Source: Polaribacter gangjinensis (lineage in GTDB: Bacteria > Bacteroidota > Bacteroidia > Flavobacteriales > Flavobacteriaceae). Taken from it: DNA of 64,000 nt. Shown here one piece after another: positions 45,901 through 55,260 of this stretch. The stretch covers positions 575,501 to 639,500 of the forward strand of contig NZ_CP150662.1 in NCBI RefSeq assembly GCF_038024125.1, read 5' to 3'. Position numbers and translations under genes: made by a program. The notes under the pieces are model-generated. The model saw only the letters and a program-made list of their open reading frames with translations, had not been told where the DNA came from and ran no database searches. Each line of letters opens with the position of its first letter. The stretch's first letter is position 1.

Positions 45901-48900
45901 GAGGAAGAAATTTACCAACTCAAAATGGTCCTGGGGATATAACTATTACTGGCTCTGCAAACGAAATTAATGGGTATTTAAGTACTTTATCTTATACACC
46001 TAATCCAAATTTTTCAGGTACAGACACATTTACAATTACATCTTATGCAAATTGTAATTCTGCTGCCACTGATGTTGATTCATTTGATATTATTGTTTCA
46101 CCAAATTGTATTATTGCTAACAATACAACTACTACTGATTCTATTGACGAAAACCAAACTAAAACACTAACAGCAACTCCTGCTGGAGGAACTTGGTCAA
46201 TCGTTACAGGTGGAGGAACTATTAATGGAAATATTTATACTCCAGCTGATATTAATAGCAATACTGATGTAACAATTAGATATACCATTGCTGCTGATGG
46301 AAGTTGCCCAGCAACTACAAGTGATGTTACTTTTACAGTAACTCCTGTTTGTACAACTGCAAGTAATACAACATCTGCAGATGCAATTGTAGAAAACGAA
46401 ACCAAAACATTAATTGGAAGTCCTGCTGGAGGAACTTGGACTATTGTTTCTGGAGGTGGAACAATCAGTGGTAATACCTATACTCCTACTGATGTTAATA
46501 CCAATACTGATGTAACAATCAGATATACCATTGCTGCTGATGGAAGTTGCCCTGCAACTACAAGTGATGTTACTTTTACAGTGACTCCAATAGTTAATAT
46601 TCCTGAGGTTTCGCAAGACTTTGAGTCAGGAGATCGCAATATTGAAAGTGCAAATTGTTGGGTATTTGGAGGTTTTTCAATAACAAGTACTGATAAAATT
46701 AATGGGAATTTTTCTGCACGTTCTGGTGCAATCAATTCAACAAAAGGTTCATTCTTTTTAAAATCACCTTGGGTAGAATTTACAAATGGAGATATTACTT
46801 TTGATATCAAACTAAATAATAATGATGATCAAGAATATTATGTAGAAATTTCAATATATTCTTTTGACCCAACTCATATTAATGGAGAAGGAACTTTAAT
46901 CTCAAGTTATACGCATACACTGCAAACTCCTCATTCAAACGTTGAAACAGTAAGTTATTCAGTACCATCTAATATTGCAAATGATGGTAATCCATATCGT
47001 ATTTATTTAAACGTTTATAACCAAAATGGTAACCGCAATAGAAGAGCAATTATTGATGATTGGTCTATTCCTGGCACAAATGTTTCTGTTCCAAGCAATA
47101 ATTGTTTACCTACAAACTGTGTATTTGCTACAAACAATACAACAACCAGTTCTATTGACGAAAACCAGACTAAATCCTTAACAGCAACTCCTGCTGGTGG
47201 AACATGGTCAATTGTCTCTGGTGGCGGAACTATCAATGGAAATATCTATACTCCTGCTGACATCAATAGTAATACTGATGTAACAATCAGATATACAATT
47301 GCTACTGTTGGAAATTGCCCAGCAACTACAAGTGATGTTACTTTTTCAGTAACTCCTGTTTGTGCAACTGCAACAAATTCAACTTCAACAGTTTCTATAA
47401 ATGAATATGAAACAAAAACATTAACTGCTTCTCCTGCTGGTGGAACTTGGTCTATCATTTCTGGTGGAGGAACTATTGATGGAAATATCTATACCCCAGC
47501 AAATATCAATACCAATACAGATGTAACCATCAGATATACCATTGCTGCTGATGGAAGTTGTGGAGAAACAACTGCGGATGTTACTTTTACAGTAACACCA
47601 ATCATCTCTCAACCAAATGAAACATTTTTCCCTTTAGAGCCTGCATTGTGTTTTAACATTTGTGTTGAAAAAGACTTAATTGTTTCTGATGCAAGTGTTG
47701 TAGGTGCTGTAGCAGTTGGTGGTGATTTAACTATTAATGGTGATTATAGTATATCAACAATTGAATGTGGTTGTTTTGAGGTTGAAAATTTAAAAATCGG
47801 ACTTATTGTAAATGGTAGAGTAAAATATCCTTTAGACGGAACTAGAAACTCGGGAGTTGTTCGCATTGAAAATGCCAATCAATATGTAAAAATTGGTGAT
47901 GATAATAACGAATCAATCTCTTGGTTTAAAGACCCTCAAAATGCTCCTGCTCCAATCAGAATTACACCAAGCAGAACTTATGATGTAAATTCATACATTC
48001 AATTAACAGGAACTTCACCAAGTTTGGGCGTGGATGCAAATAACAATCCAATCTTTGAAGAGAATTTGGTTGACTTTGGTAGTATGTTTCAACAACTAAG
48101 AACAAATTCTTTAAGTTTATCTCAAAATCCTCACAATTCAACATTAAAAGATAACAATAACAATTTAATCAGTAATGTTGGATTACCTGCAAGTGTTCAA
48201 ATTTCATTTAATGATGGTGTAAATTACCTAAACATTTCTGGTGCAGATTTAAATGCTGTTCAAAATTTTACTGCTCAAAACAGTACTTCAACTGATAGAT
48301 TATTAGTTATAAATGTAGATGCACCTGGAGATTTTGATTGGAATATTTGGTCTCAAAATGGATTTGCTCCTCAAGATGCTACCAATATTATTTATAATTT
48401 TTACAACACAACTACTTTAACAATTTTAGGTACAAATTCAATTTTTGGAACAATCTTAGCTCCTAATGCTGATATCATTAGACCTGCTATTAATCAACCA
48501 AAATCTGGAGTTTCTAGCAAATCAAACTCAGCAAACCAAGGTACAATACTAGGGCAAATCGTAGGAAAATCATTAACCCAAAACTCTGGAACTGTTGATT
48601 GTTCTAAATTCGAGACTTCTGTTTCATCCTTAAAATCTGGAACAGGAACTGCTCCTATTGCTGAATTTACAGTAGACAACACCACAAATTGTTTAGAAGG
48701 AAATGAATTTAATTTTACAAATACTTCTAATACAAATGGCGTACTTCAACCTAATGATCCAATAACATACTTATGGAATTTTGGTGATGGAACAACAAGC
48801 ACATTAATGAATCCTACCAAAACCTATGCGGGTTATGGAACATTTACAGTTACTCTTACAGCAACAAATACTTTTGGTTCCAATTCAACAAGTACTCAAG

Positions 48901-50888
48901 TTGTTGTTTTGCAACCTATCAATCACCCTACTGTAACGCAAAGTGTAACAAACACAGGCAATGGTTCAATCACAAGAGAATTCACCATCACCAATGCTAC
49001 TTATTTTGACAGCTTTGAATGGTCTTTGGATGGTGGTGTAACTATGGTTCAGCAAAACCAAAATCCGGCCGTGTTCACTTTTGATACTGCTGGAACTTAC
49101 ACTGTTTCTGTTTTCGGAACTAAAGATGGTTGTTCTAGAGCTCTTGATATTTCGGTTTCTGTAGCTTCTGCCGAAGTTACCACTGGTAATGCGGGTGGTG
49201 TAGAATCTGAAAGTTTAGGTGATGCCATTTCTAAAATTTATGTAAATCGTAAGAAAAATAGCATTCCTACTGAGTTTGTAAAATCTGAAGAGAATCTTTA
49301 CAACAAAGCAAAACTAAAACAAGCTCAACCTTATCAAGGTAAAGGTCAAACCATGTTAGACATGTTCCCAACTCAATTAGTTGCTGGAAACATTGCAAAC
49401 GTTACCTCTCCTACCGATATTTTAGATTACACTATTGCTGATGAAGTACTCTCTGTGGATTTCTCTGTTGATGGAAAAACCAAAGGAGTTGTATTGGGTA
49501 TCAAAACTTCTGATAAAGTCTATAACCACACCAAAGCTTCTTGTGATCGTTTGCGTGGTGCTGAAATCTTGACAGTTCAATCTGTTCAATTAGAAGGCTA
49601 CAACTTCTTGATGCAAGCCATCAAACAACGAAGTGGTGTTGTAGAGCATGCTATTTCATTCGCTGTTGCTAAAAACAATAATGATGACAATTATAGCATT
49701 CAAACAAATTGGTATGTGAATCACTACACCAAGTTCAATGACATGTACAACTTCCAAGTGTGGGCTACAAATCCTGAGGATACTCAAAAATTAGTGAAAG
49801 ATATTTTAGCAAACTTACAATCATTCATTCCTGTGACTCAAAACGAAAAACACAGAATGCCTAGAACCTATGCTGCAAAAGTATCGAGAGTGGCCAATCA
49901 TTTAGTATTAAAATTGAGAAGTGACAAAGGTACAATTGGTGGTGAAATTGAAATGGAAGAAAAATATTCTGAAACTGCTGGAAACATAAAACAACGTTAC
50001 AATCCTATCAATGCTAAAACTGAACAAACTGTGTTGATTGACATCAAAGATGCTTATGAATATGATGGTTTGATCAAAGTAAATGGTCAAATTGAAGATG
50101 CCTTCTATCATGCTGATGGTAACTGGGGATTGGATTTCGATTCAAAATACACCAAAATTGAGCGTCATCAAATCACCAATAATTTTGACAGAATTTACAA
50201 CGAAGATGAATTAGCAATCAACAGAAATGTGGAAATCAAAGCGACTAGTGATTACGATTACTTAACCATCTACAAATCTTTATTGCCTGGAACATTATCT
50301 GATGATTATACTCAATACAAATACTTAGCATTTACTGCTAAAGGTAGTGGTTTGATTGAATTAGGTTTGATCAAAGCTTCTATCGAAGATTGGAAACAGC
50401 AATACAGAGTGATGGTTGATTTATCAAAAGAAGAGCAAACGTATTATGTGCCTTTTGATATTTACACATCAACTGGTACTCAAGATAAGATTGTGGCTGA
50501 TGATTTAACAACATTAACCTTCACATTCTTGCCTGTAGAAGCTCAAACCAAAGATTTGGATTTGACAATTTCGAATGTGAAATTTGTGAAAATGGCTGGC
50601 TCTGATGGTATCACTGTTGAAAAACAAGAGGTTTTTGAAAACGAATTGATGGCGTATCCAAATCCATCAAAAGGGAATGTAAACCTTATGTTATTCAGTA
50701 AAACGGATACCAATGCTACCATTACTTTGACGGATGTTACTGGAAAAACAATTCACAAATCAACTACCGATTTAACTATTGGTAAAAATGAATTGGAATT
50801 CAACTTTAATGTAAAAGCAGGTATTTATTTACTTAAAGTGTCTAGTAGTGAAGCTACGTATGGTACTACCAAAATTATTTTTAGATAA
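42981..50888 (+). CDS. Giant T9SS-secreted surface protein with choice-of-anchor-A-like modules and tandem repeats
   Basis: A 2,635-residue protein. In order: signal peptide (residues 1-32), a first choice-of-anchor-A-like module (about 35-345; GSIAIGGDLILRGNY), a linker domain (350-495), eight 81-residue beta-sandwich-like repeats broken by three inserted domains (about 497-1540), a second choice-of-anchor-A-like module (about 1550-1870; VVGAVAVGGDLTINGDY), a PKD domain (about 1890-1980; YLWNFGDGTT), a unique 500-residue beta-rich region, and a C-terminal T9SS type A sorting domain (about 2555-2635; AYPNPSKGNVNL). It is exported by T9SS and probably an adhesin or matrix protein. An internal Met at codon 9 is an alternative start. 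Confidence 0.9.
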   Translation: MKNIEKNIMDKKRIKITALIASFFIYAGIFSQSPTSPALGFNVFVENNATLNTNESEGSIAIGGDLILRGNYRVSIHDCGEYTVGGLKIGLLVDGKIDFGASSNGQLYVNSNYYAKIGDGTGSKVWYTDQNNATSPIRITQTNNYNSSTRVMLQANATTLGNVSASNNPVIESNLIDFSAAFQAMRSSSSNIAQNVNNAQLTNPNGQTIPNTNLPNQVKINLQNGINYLNVTGADLNNVSVFTYNNQPSATKILVINVDASGTFNWNVWNQAGVGIQNAPYILYNFYNTTQLNINGNSTIEGTVFAPFADINKTVNQSNIEGQIIGKSIVHSGGEMHCAKFDTTIPPFTPDCGIEKTNGGGFSTKVTSVVNNGGSYTIEILVSHDGCGGPSCKELSHFSVKAAPGSYSNVSWAKVTGGNISGNIALSLGNNDPFDGFKLDNVSGIGDGQAGSFKMTYTLTSLQQQDFLAKAGNNYTQIASFSIADFQTIMNCQGPSCDTANNTTSNISISENETKTLIGNPAGGTWSIVSGGGTINGNIYTPADVNNNTDVTIRYTIAADGSCPATTSDVTFTVTPICTTASNTTTADAIIENETKTLIGSPAGGTWSIVSGGGTISGNTYTPADINNNTDVTIRYTIAADGSCPATTSDVTFTVTPVCENIAENTTSTASITEGETKELTSNTESAPSSTIEVNVDGFTLGQNPQPARVLQSGEVLRITGDGYYNGTITVRSGAHLVVCGSVTIYGSLAIDNGGHYWKTSSSGITGSFANNGTTHEGSTSCQSGTWSIVTGGGTINGNTYTPADVNTNTDVTIRYTIAADGSCPATTSDVTFTVTPICTTASNTTSADAIVENETKTLIGSPAGGTWSIVSGGGTINGNIYTPANITSNRNVKIRYTIAADGSCPATTSDVTFTVTPVCNVPTNTVPGNQTTTENIDRFSLNGVRVSDPLGNPLTVRVTVTNGTLSVIVRISGGRNLPTQNGPGDITITGSANEINGYLSTLSYTPNPNFSGTDTFTITSYANCNSAATDVDSFDIIVSPNCIIANNTTTTDSIDENQTKTLTATPAGGTWSIVTGGGTINGNIYTPADINSNTDVTIRYTIAADGSCPATTSDVTFTVTPVCTTASNTTSADAIVENETKTLIGSPAGGTWTIVSGGGTISGNTYTPTDVNTNTDVTIRYTIAADGSCPATTSDVTFTVTPIVNIPEVSQDFESGDRNIESANCWVFGGFSITSTDKINGNFSARSGAINSTKGSFFLKSPWVEFTNGDITFDIKLNNNDDQEYYVEISIYSFDPTHINGEGTLISSYTHTLQTPHSNVETVSYSVPSNIANDGNPYRIYLNVYNQNGNRNRRAIIDDWSIPGTNVSVPSNNCLPTNCVFATNNTTTSSIDENQTKSLTATPAGGTWSIVSGGGTINGNIYTPADINSNTDVTIRYTIATVGNCPATTSDVTFSVTPVCATATNSTSTVSINEYETKTLTASPAGGTWSIISGGGTIDGNIYTPANINTNTDVTIRYTIAADGSCGETTADVTFTVTPIISQPNETFFPLEPALCFNICVEKDLIVSDASVVGAVAVGGDLTINGDYSISTIECGCFEVENLKIGLIVNGRVKYPLDGTRNSGVVRIENANQYVKIGDDNNESISWFKDPQNAPAPIRITPSRTYDVNSYIQLTGTSPSLGVDANNNPIFEENLVDFGSMFQQLRTNSLSLSQNPHNSTLKDNNNNLISNVGLPASVQISFNDGVNYLNISGADLNAVQNFTAQNSTSTDRLLVINVDAPGDFDWNIWSQNGFAPQDATNIIYNFYNTTTLTILGTNSIFGTILAPNADIIRPAINQPKSGVSSKSNSANQGTILGQIVGKSLTQNSGTVDCSKFETSVSSLKSGTGTAPIAEFTVDNTTNCLEGNEFNFTNTSNTNGVLQPNDPITYLWNFGDGTTSTLMNPTKTYAGYGTFTVTLTATNTFGSNSTSTQVVVLQPINHPTVTQSVTNTGNGSITREFTITNATYFDSFEWSLDGGVTMVQQNQNPAVFTFDTAGTYTVSVFGTKDGCSRALDISVSVASAEVTTGNAGGVESESLGDAISKIYVNRKKNSIPTEFVKSEENLYNKAKLKQAQPYQGKGQTMLDMFPTQLVAGNIANVTSPTDILDYTIADEVLSVDFSVDGKTKGVVLGIKTSDKVYNHTKASCDRLRGAEILTVQSVQLEGYNFLMQAIKQRSGVVEHAISFAVAKNNNDDNYSIQTNWYVNHYTKFNDMYNFQVWATNPEDTQKLVKDILANLQSFIPVTQNEKHRMPRTYAAKVSRVANHLVLKLRSDKGTIGGEIEMEEKYSETAGNIKQRYNPINAKTEQTVLIDIKDAYEYDGLIKVNGQIEDAFYHADGNWGLDFDSKYTKIERHQITNNFDRIYNEDELAINRNVEIKATSDYDYLTIYKSLLPGTLSDDYTQYKYLAFTAKGSGLIELGLIKASIEDWKQQYRVMVDLSKEEQTYYVPFDIYTSTGTQDKIVADDLTTLTFTFLPVEAQTKDLDLTISNVKFVKMAGSDGITVEKQEVFENELMAYPNPSKGNVNLMLFSKTDTNATITLTDVTGKTIHKSTTDLTIGKNELEFNFNVKAGIYLLKVSSSEATYGTTKIIFR
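44469..47606 (+). repeat. Eight-copy 243-bp (81-codon) coding repeat
   Basis: Copies start at 44469, 44712, 44955, 45495, 46107, 46350, 47118 and 47361, each at a TGT codon. The core reads GGTWSIVSGGGTINGN then TPADVN and TIRYTIAADGSC. Copy 3 has an inserted domain of about 99 codons. Other domains lie between copies 4 and 5 (45738-46106) and between 6 and 7 (46593-47117). Several copies are nearly identical at DNA level. Confidence 0.92.
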
Positions 50889-50908
50889 TTAATCTTAATT
50901 TTAAAACA

Positions 50909-50945
50909 AAAAAAGACTGCCCAAATTGGGCAGTCTTTTTTTTTG
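50909..50945 (+). terminator. Terminator of the surface-protein gene
   Basis: Stem GACTGCCCAA / TTGGGCAGTC, 1-base centre, followed by nine T. Confidence 0.92.
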
Positions 50946-50973
50946 ATATTATTGAAACCTAAAGAAAAAGAAA

Positions 50974-51000
50974 AGAGTCAAAAGGATTGCTTTTGACTCT
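50974..51000 (-). terminator. Terminator for the small ORF, minus direction
   Basis: Stem AGAGTCAAAAG / CTTTTGACTCT with a 5-base loop; on the minus strand it is followed by a T-rich tract. It sits 32 bases past the 42-codon ORF. Confidence 0.65.
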
Positions 51001-51031
51001 TTCCAACTATTAAAAACTAACTAACCAATAA

Positions 51032-51160
51032 CTAAAATACCGTTGTAATGTATTTGTAGTTATATTTTCTTCTTGCATTCCAAAAACTTCTTTTGTAATT
51101 GAAAATTTCGCTTGAATTATTCTTCTTTTCTTCTTTAATTTTTATGTCTGTTGTATTCAT
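51032..51160 (-). CDS. Probable small protein, 42 residues
   Basis: An ATG-started frame encodes 42 residues: a Lys/Glu-rich start (MNTTDIKIKEEKKNNSSEI) and a basic, aromatic end (YKRSFWNARRKYNYKY). It has a hairpin terminator directly downstream and an A-rich leader upstream, and lies in an otherwise empty 455-base gap. The composition is protein-like, not translated spacer. No family is known to me; the positively charged end could bind nucleic acid or membrane. No TAnnTTTG box was found, so expression is unproven. Confidence 0.45.
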   Translation of the reverse strand: MNTTDIKIKEEKKNNSSEIFNYKRSFWNARRKYNYKYITTVF

Positions 51161-51289
51161 GACTTTTTATTTTATTTACTCTTATAGGACGCTTACATTT
51201 CAAATTCGTTACGAAACGAAATACTGTTTAACAAACTTTTAAGAGTTAGAAAGTTCCGATTAAGATTTAAAAAAAATCAATTTACATCA

Positions 51290-51318
51290 AAAAAAAAGTT
51301 CAGCAAATGCTGAACTTT
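51290..51318 (-). terminator. SPFH gene terminator
   Basis: Stem AGTTCAGCA / TGCTGAACT with a 2-base loop, followed on the minus strand by nine T; 26 bases past the SPFH stop. Confidence 0.85.
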
Positions 51319-51343
51319 CTTGGTATAAATAAGTATTTATTTC

Positions 51344-52177
51344 TTATTGATTTCCTAGAATAATGGGCAAACCATCTTTTCCTGAACCAATAACAATTAC
51401 CTTGCTATTCTCAGAACCTGCTAATTTTAAAGTAGCTTCAATTCCTTTTTCTTGTAAAATTTTATCAGTTAAAGAAGCACTTAAAATTTGATTTGCTTTT
51501 GCTTTACCTTCTGCATCAATTTGTTGTCTTTCTGCTTCTTTTTTGGCTTTAGCAATTCTAAATTCATATTCTAAAGATTCTTGCTCTTGTTTTAACTTTG
51601 TTTCGATTGCATTTTTAATGGTTGTTGGTAATTTTACATCTTTCACCAAAACTCTTTTCACCCTTAAATACTGATCTTTTAAAATGATTTGAACTTCATC
51701 TAAAATTTCTTGTTCAATAACATCTCTTTTACTTGAATACAATTGCTCAGGTGTATAACGCCCAACAACACTTCTTGCAGCTGCATTTATAGCAGGATCA
51801 AGCAATTCGCGTTCATAATCCTCTCCTTTTGTTTTAATTAGTAATCCTAAATTATTGTATTCAGGTTCATACCAAATTGTACCATTCACTCGTACTTCTA
51901 ATCCGTTAATAGAGAGTACATTCATTTCATCAGAAACTGATTGCTGACGCACTTTTCTTATAATCATTCTGTTCCATGGAGCTACAATTTGAAATCCTTC
52001 GCCATAGGTTTTCTCAGTATTAATACCATCTCCAAAACGTTCAAATACGACTCCACCTTCACCAGGACCAATGGTTACGGTAGATTTTGAAAATACAATC
52101 AATAACACAACTAAAAGGACAATTGTAAAAATACCGCCCTTAGGAAAATTAAATTCTATTGGTTTATTTGCCATCAT
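51344..52177 (-). CDS. SPFH/Band 7 (prohibitin-like) membrane protein
   Basis: A 277-residue protein with one N-terminal membrane helix (about residues 14-32) and an SPFH domain (GEGGVVFERFGDG ... QIVAPWNRMIIRKVRQQSVSDEMNV), then a charged coiled coil (IETKLKQEQESLEYEFRIAKAKKEAERQ). Prohibitin-type proteins form ring assemblies with membrane proteases such as FtsH. FtsH is not nearby. Two consecutive ATGs (52177, 52174) may serve as start. It lies 30 bases after the CDF transporter stop, so it is probably in one transcript with it. Confidence 0.88.
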   Translation of the reverse strand: MMANKPIEFNFPKGGIFTIVLLVVLLIVFSKSTVTIGPGEGGVVFERFGDGINTEKTYGEGFQIVAPWNRMIIRKVRQQSVSDEMNVLSINGLEVRVNGTIWYEPEYNNLGLLIKTKGEDYERELLDPAINAAARSVVGRYTPEQLYSSKRDVIEQEILDEVQIILKDQYLRVKRVLVKDVKLPTTIKNAIETKLKQEQESLEYEFRIAKAKKEAERQQIDAEGKAKANQILSASLTDKILQEKGIEATLKLAGSENSKVIVIGSGKDGLPIILGNQ

Positions 52178-52206
52178 TTATTTTTTTATTTTTTCAAATT
52201 TACAAT

Positions 52207-53124
52207 TTATAAAGTGGAATTACAATCTATGTTTTCATAAAATTCTGAGATGTCTACTTCTAATGTTACGTGTTCTATTTGAAACTCATCATGCAAAAGT
52301 GTACGAATATCTGCTTTTAAAACTGCAACATCTTCCCATAATGTAACAGAATTCTCCACAATCAATTGGGCTGAAAAAACATTGTATTCTCCATCCATAG
52401 TCCATAAATGACAATCAAGTACTTCTTTAATATGTTTATTTTCTAATAATTTTACTTTGATTTCATCAACTGAAATTTCTAAAGGAGCGCCTTGTAATAA
52501 AATTCGAAAACTTTCTTTGCCGTTTTTAAATACATTATACAGCACATAAAACGCAATCAAAATTGATAAAATTGGATCTAAAATCGGGATTTCATAAAAC
52601 TGCATGATGATACTTGCAACCAAAATGGCAACCCAACCCAACACATCTTCAAACAAATGCAATGCCACTACTCTTTCGTTGATAGAAGTTCCCTTTCTGA
52701 GTTTTAAAACAGCTGCACCATTGATGATAATTCCTAAAAAAGCAAACCACATCATGCCTTTTGCATCCGAAGCTTCGGGAGTAATAATTCTTGGGATGGA
52801 TTTCACAATCACCAAAATAGAACCAATAAAAAGAACTGTAGAATTGATCAATGCTCCTAACAATGAAAATCGCTGAAAACCGTAAGAGTAAGTTTTTGTA
52901 GCTTTTTTCTTCGCTATTTTTTGAAAATACCAAGCCATTCCCAAACTAACGCTATCTCCTAAATCATGCACAGCATCTGACATGATTGCCATACTATTGG
53001 TATAAAATCCGCCAATAAATTCGATAATTGTAAAAAATGTATTCAGCAAAAAAGCAACTCCTATATTTTCAGAGGATGAAGAATGATGTGAATGCGAATG
53101 CGAGTGTGAGTGATGATGTCCCAT
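52207..53124 (-). CDS. Cation diffusion facilitator (CDF) family transporter
   Basis: A 305-residue zinc/cation efflux protein. The N-terminus is a His-rich metal-binding run (GHHHSHSHSHSHHSSS), followed by six helices with the CDF sites SDAVHDLGDS and ALHLFEDVLGW, and a cytoplasmic C-terminal domain with the CHLWTMDGEYNV block. It most resembles the ZitB/CzcD group that exports Zn2+ against protons. It starts three bases after the stop of the VWA-like gene, so the two are cotranscribed. Confidence 0.93.
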   Translation of the reverse strand: MGHHHSHSHSHSHHSSSSENIGVAFLLNTFFTIIEFIGGFYTNSMAIMSDAVHDLGDSVSLGMAWYFQKIAKKKATKTYSYGFQRFSLLGALINSTVLFIGSILVIVKSIPRIITPEASDAKGMMWFAFLGIIINGAAVLKLRKGTSINERVVALHLFEDVLGWVAILVASIIMQFYEIPILDPILSILIAFYVLYNVFKNGKESFRILLQGAPLEISVDEIKVKLLENKHIKEVLDCHLWTMDGEYNVFSAQLIVENSVTLWEDVAVLKADIRTLLHDEFQIEHVTLEVDISEFYENIDCNSTL

Positions 53125-53127
53125 ACA

Positions 53128-55155
53128 TTAAATTTTACCAATATATTTTCTAATAAACCATTCTAAAGTTAAAAATCCAATGATTACAAACAACACCCAT
53201 TTCCAATCTATGATTTCTTGCTCTTTGATAGATGCCTTTTGGATGGTATAAAAAGACTCATTTTTAGAAAGATCTTGCAATAAATCATCAAATTGATTTT
53301 TATAATACACTTTTCCGCCTGAATTTGTCGCTATTTTTTCTAGTTTCTCTAAATTAGCTCTTGTAAATTGCTCTTCAATATTATAATCAGAAATTACAAA
53401 TTGTCCTGATTTTGATAAATTATGACCCAATACTGTTACTGTATAATTATAAACTCCAGATGCTAAATTTTCAATCGCAACTTGATAAGCATTATTGAGT
53501 AATGAAAACGGAAATTTTGAAACTATTTTTGTTGTTTCATTGGTAATTGTAATTTCAAGAGAAGCTCTTGGATCAAATTTATACGTTTTATCTAAGTAAA
53601 ATGCTGAAATATTGATGGTTGAATTTGCCGTATATAAACTTTCAGCATTCACTTCTAACCGATTTCTTTTTTTGTTGGATGCTAAAAAACTTACCAAATT
53701 CCCTACAAAAGCATCAAATTCTTCAAATGAATTGTTATTTAAAAAACTAGCTGCTCTCCACTTCCAAATTCCCTCTCCAAACAAGGTCGCAAATTTATGA
53801 GACTCATTATCAACAATTGCTAACAGTGGAACTTTTGTTTGAATTCCGTTGATATTTTGAAACAACAATGTTTGATATTCCTTATTAAAATATACTTCAC
53901 CAAAACGATCTTTTAACGGAGGAAAATCATCAAAACCAATATTTTCTTGCAATAGAGTAGCAAACGAAGTATTGAAAGTGGCACCGTAATTTTCAGTTTG
54001 ATTGATGGCCTTTTTTTGAAAACCTAATTGTTGTGCATTTACAAAATTCCAATCAGTATTTACACCCGATATAAACAAATAAGGTATTTTTTCAGCAGTG
54101 ATTTCAGTGAGAATATTTTTAAAAGCATTCGTAACCTGATACAATATAATCAACTGAAAATCATTTATTTGGTTTTTAAAATCAGTAACTAATGAAATTG
54201 TCGCTTTTCGTTGTTTGTTACTTTCAATGGCTTTTTTTAGAACTCCCAAATCTGGATGTAAAACAGATGAAACAATCAATACATTGGTTTGCTCATCAAT
54301 CACTTCTACCGTAAAATCTTTGGTATTGTTTTTCGTATTTTTTTCATTGTTAATTATTCGCAAAGAGGTGTTGTAAAAGTGAATTCCTTTTGCAGTAGAT
54401 TCAATGTTGGTTGAAATAGTTTCTGATTTTTTTTGAGCAGAAAACGAAACATTTTTACTAAAGATTGTTTTTCCTTTGGATGAAATCGTAAAAACGGATG
54501 TCACATTCTCATTTCCTTCATAATTTAGCAAAACTTCAACAGGAAATTGATTTCCTAAAAAACTGTATTTATTGGCATTAATTTGAGAGATTTTAATATC
54601 GGCATAAGTGGTTGTATCCCCAAAAACAATTGGATAAATAGGCTGTTTAGAATTCAGAAATTCATAATCTAAACCAATATTTTGGTTGCCATCTGTTAAT
54701 AAAACTACAGGCGCAATTTTGCTGGAATTCAGTTTGTTGGTTGCTGAAATTGCCTCAAAAATATTGGTTTCATTTTCAGAAAACGTCAAGCTATCTTGGA
54801 GTTGCAACGTTTTTCCAAATTGAAACTTTTGAATGTCAAATTTGTCTTTGATAACAGAATTATCAGAAATATTTTCTTGAAATGCTAAAATATTTTTAGT
54901 TTCATCAAAAAAAGCAATGGAAGATGAATTGTCTGTTACTATTGATAAAACCGGTTTTTCATTTTGATAAACTTCGTTTTCAATACTCGGATTAATGAAT
55001 AAAGATAAGAGCAAAAACAAACTTAGCGTTCTCAAAATCAATAGGAAAGGTGTGAATTGATGTTTGCTTTTTTCTTTATAATAATACTGAAAATAGGCTA
55101 TTGAAAAACTCAATACCAATGCTAAAAAAAGTAGAAAAATGACAGTTGTTTGCAA
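53128..55155 (-). CDS. VWA-like membrane protein (BatA-type architecture)
   Basis: A 675-residue protein with two N-terminal transmembrane helices (residues 4-21 and 38-58) and one at the C-terminus (about 648-668), leaving a large periplasmic body. A von Willebrand A-like region has a MIDAS-like DNSSS (in IVTDNSSSI) and VVLLTDGNQNIG. The middle and C-terminal parts are beta-sandwich-like. Such proteins in Bacteroidota are loosely linked to Bat/aerotolerance-type operons, but other bat genes are not here and the role is unknown. The start is TTG at 55155; no ATG is near. Confidence 0.75.
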   Translation of the reverse strand: MQTTVIFLLFLALVLSFSIAYFQYYYKEKSKHQFTPFLLILRTLSLFLLLSLFINPSIENEVYQNEKPVLSIVTDNSSSIAFFDETKNILAFQENISDNSVIKDKFDIQKFQFGKTLQLQDSLTFSENETNIFEAISATNKLNSSKIAPVVLLTDGNQNIGLDYEFLNSKQPIYPIVFGDTTTYADIKISQINANKYSFLGNQFPVEVLLNYEGNENVTSVFTISSKGKTIFSKNVSFSAQKKSETISTNIESTAKGIHFYNTSLRIINNEKNTKNNTKDFTVEVIDEQTNVLIVSSVLHPDLGVLKKAIESNKQRKATISLVTDFKNQINDFQLIILYQVTNAFKNILTEITAEKIPYLFISGVNTDWNFVNAQQLGFQKKAINQTENYGATFNTSFATLLQENIGFDDFPPLKDRFGEVYFNKEYQTLLFQNINGIQTKVPLLAIVDNESHKFATLFGEGIWKWRAASFLNNNSFEEFDAFVGNLVSFLASNKKRNRLEVNAESLYTANSTINISAFYLDKTYKFDPRASLEITITNETTKIVSKFPFSLLNNAYQVAIENLASGVYNYTVTVLGHNLSKSGQFVISDYNIEEQFTRANLEKLEKIATNSGGKVYYKNQFDDLLQDLSKNESFYTIQKASIKEQEIIDWKWVLFVIIGFLTLEWFIRKYIGKI

Positions 55156-55198
55156 AAGTTTGATTTTAGTGGAAAGATATAAATATCATTGTGAAAAG

Positions 55199-55233
55199 AA
55201 AAACCTGCAACGCTATTTGTTGCAGGTTTTTAC
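55199..55233. terminator. Terminator between fabG and the VWA-like gene
   Basis: Stem AAACCTGCAAC / GTTGCAGGTTT with a 7-base loop, flanked by A- and T-runs, 28 bases past the fabG stop on the minus strand. Confidence 0.88.
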
Positions 55234-55260
55234 AAAGTATCTTTATTAAAAAAGTATTTG

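Noticed and set aside
44469..47606. Regular 243-base periodicity that could suggest a CRISPR array or satellite
   Set aside because: The period is a whole number of codons, the reading frame is continuous, and copies are contiguous without unique spacers; it is a coding repeat.
45380..47612. Minus-strand open frames inside the surface-protein gene
   Set aside because: They are copies of each other that mirror the coding repeat and have low-complexity composition; they are shadows.
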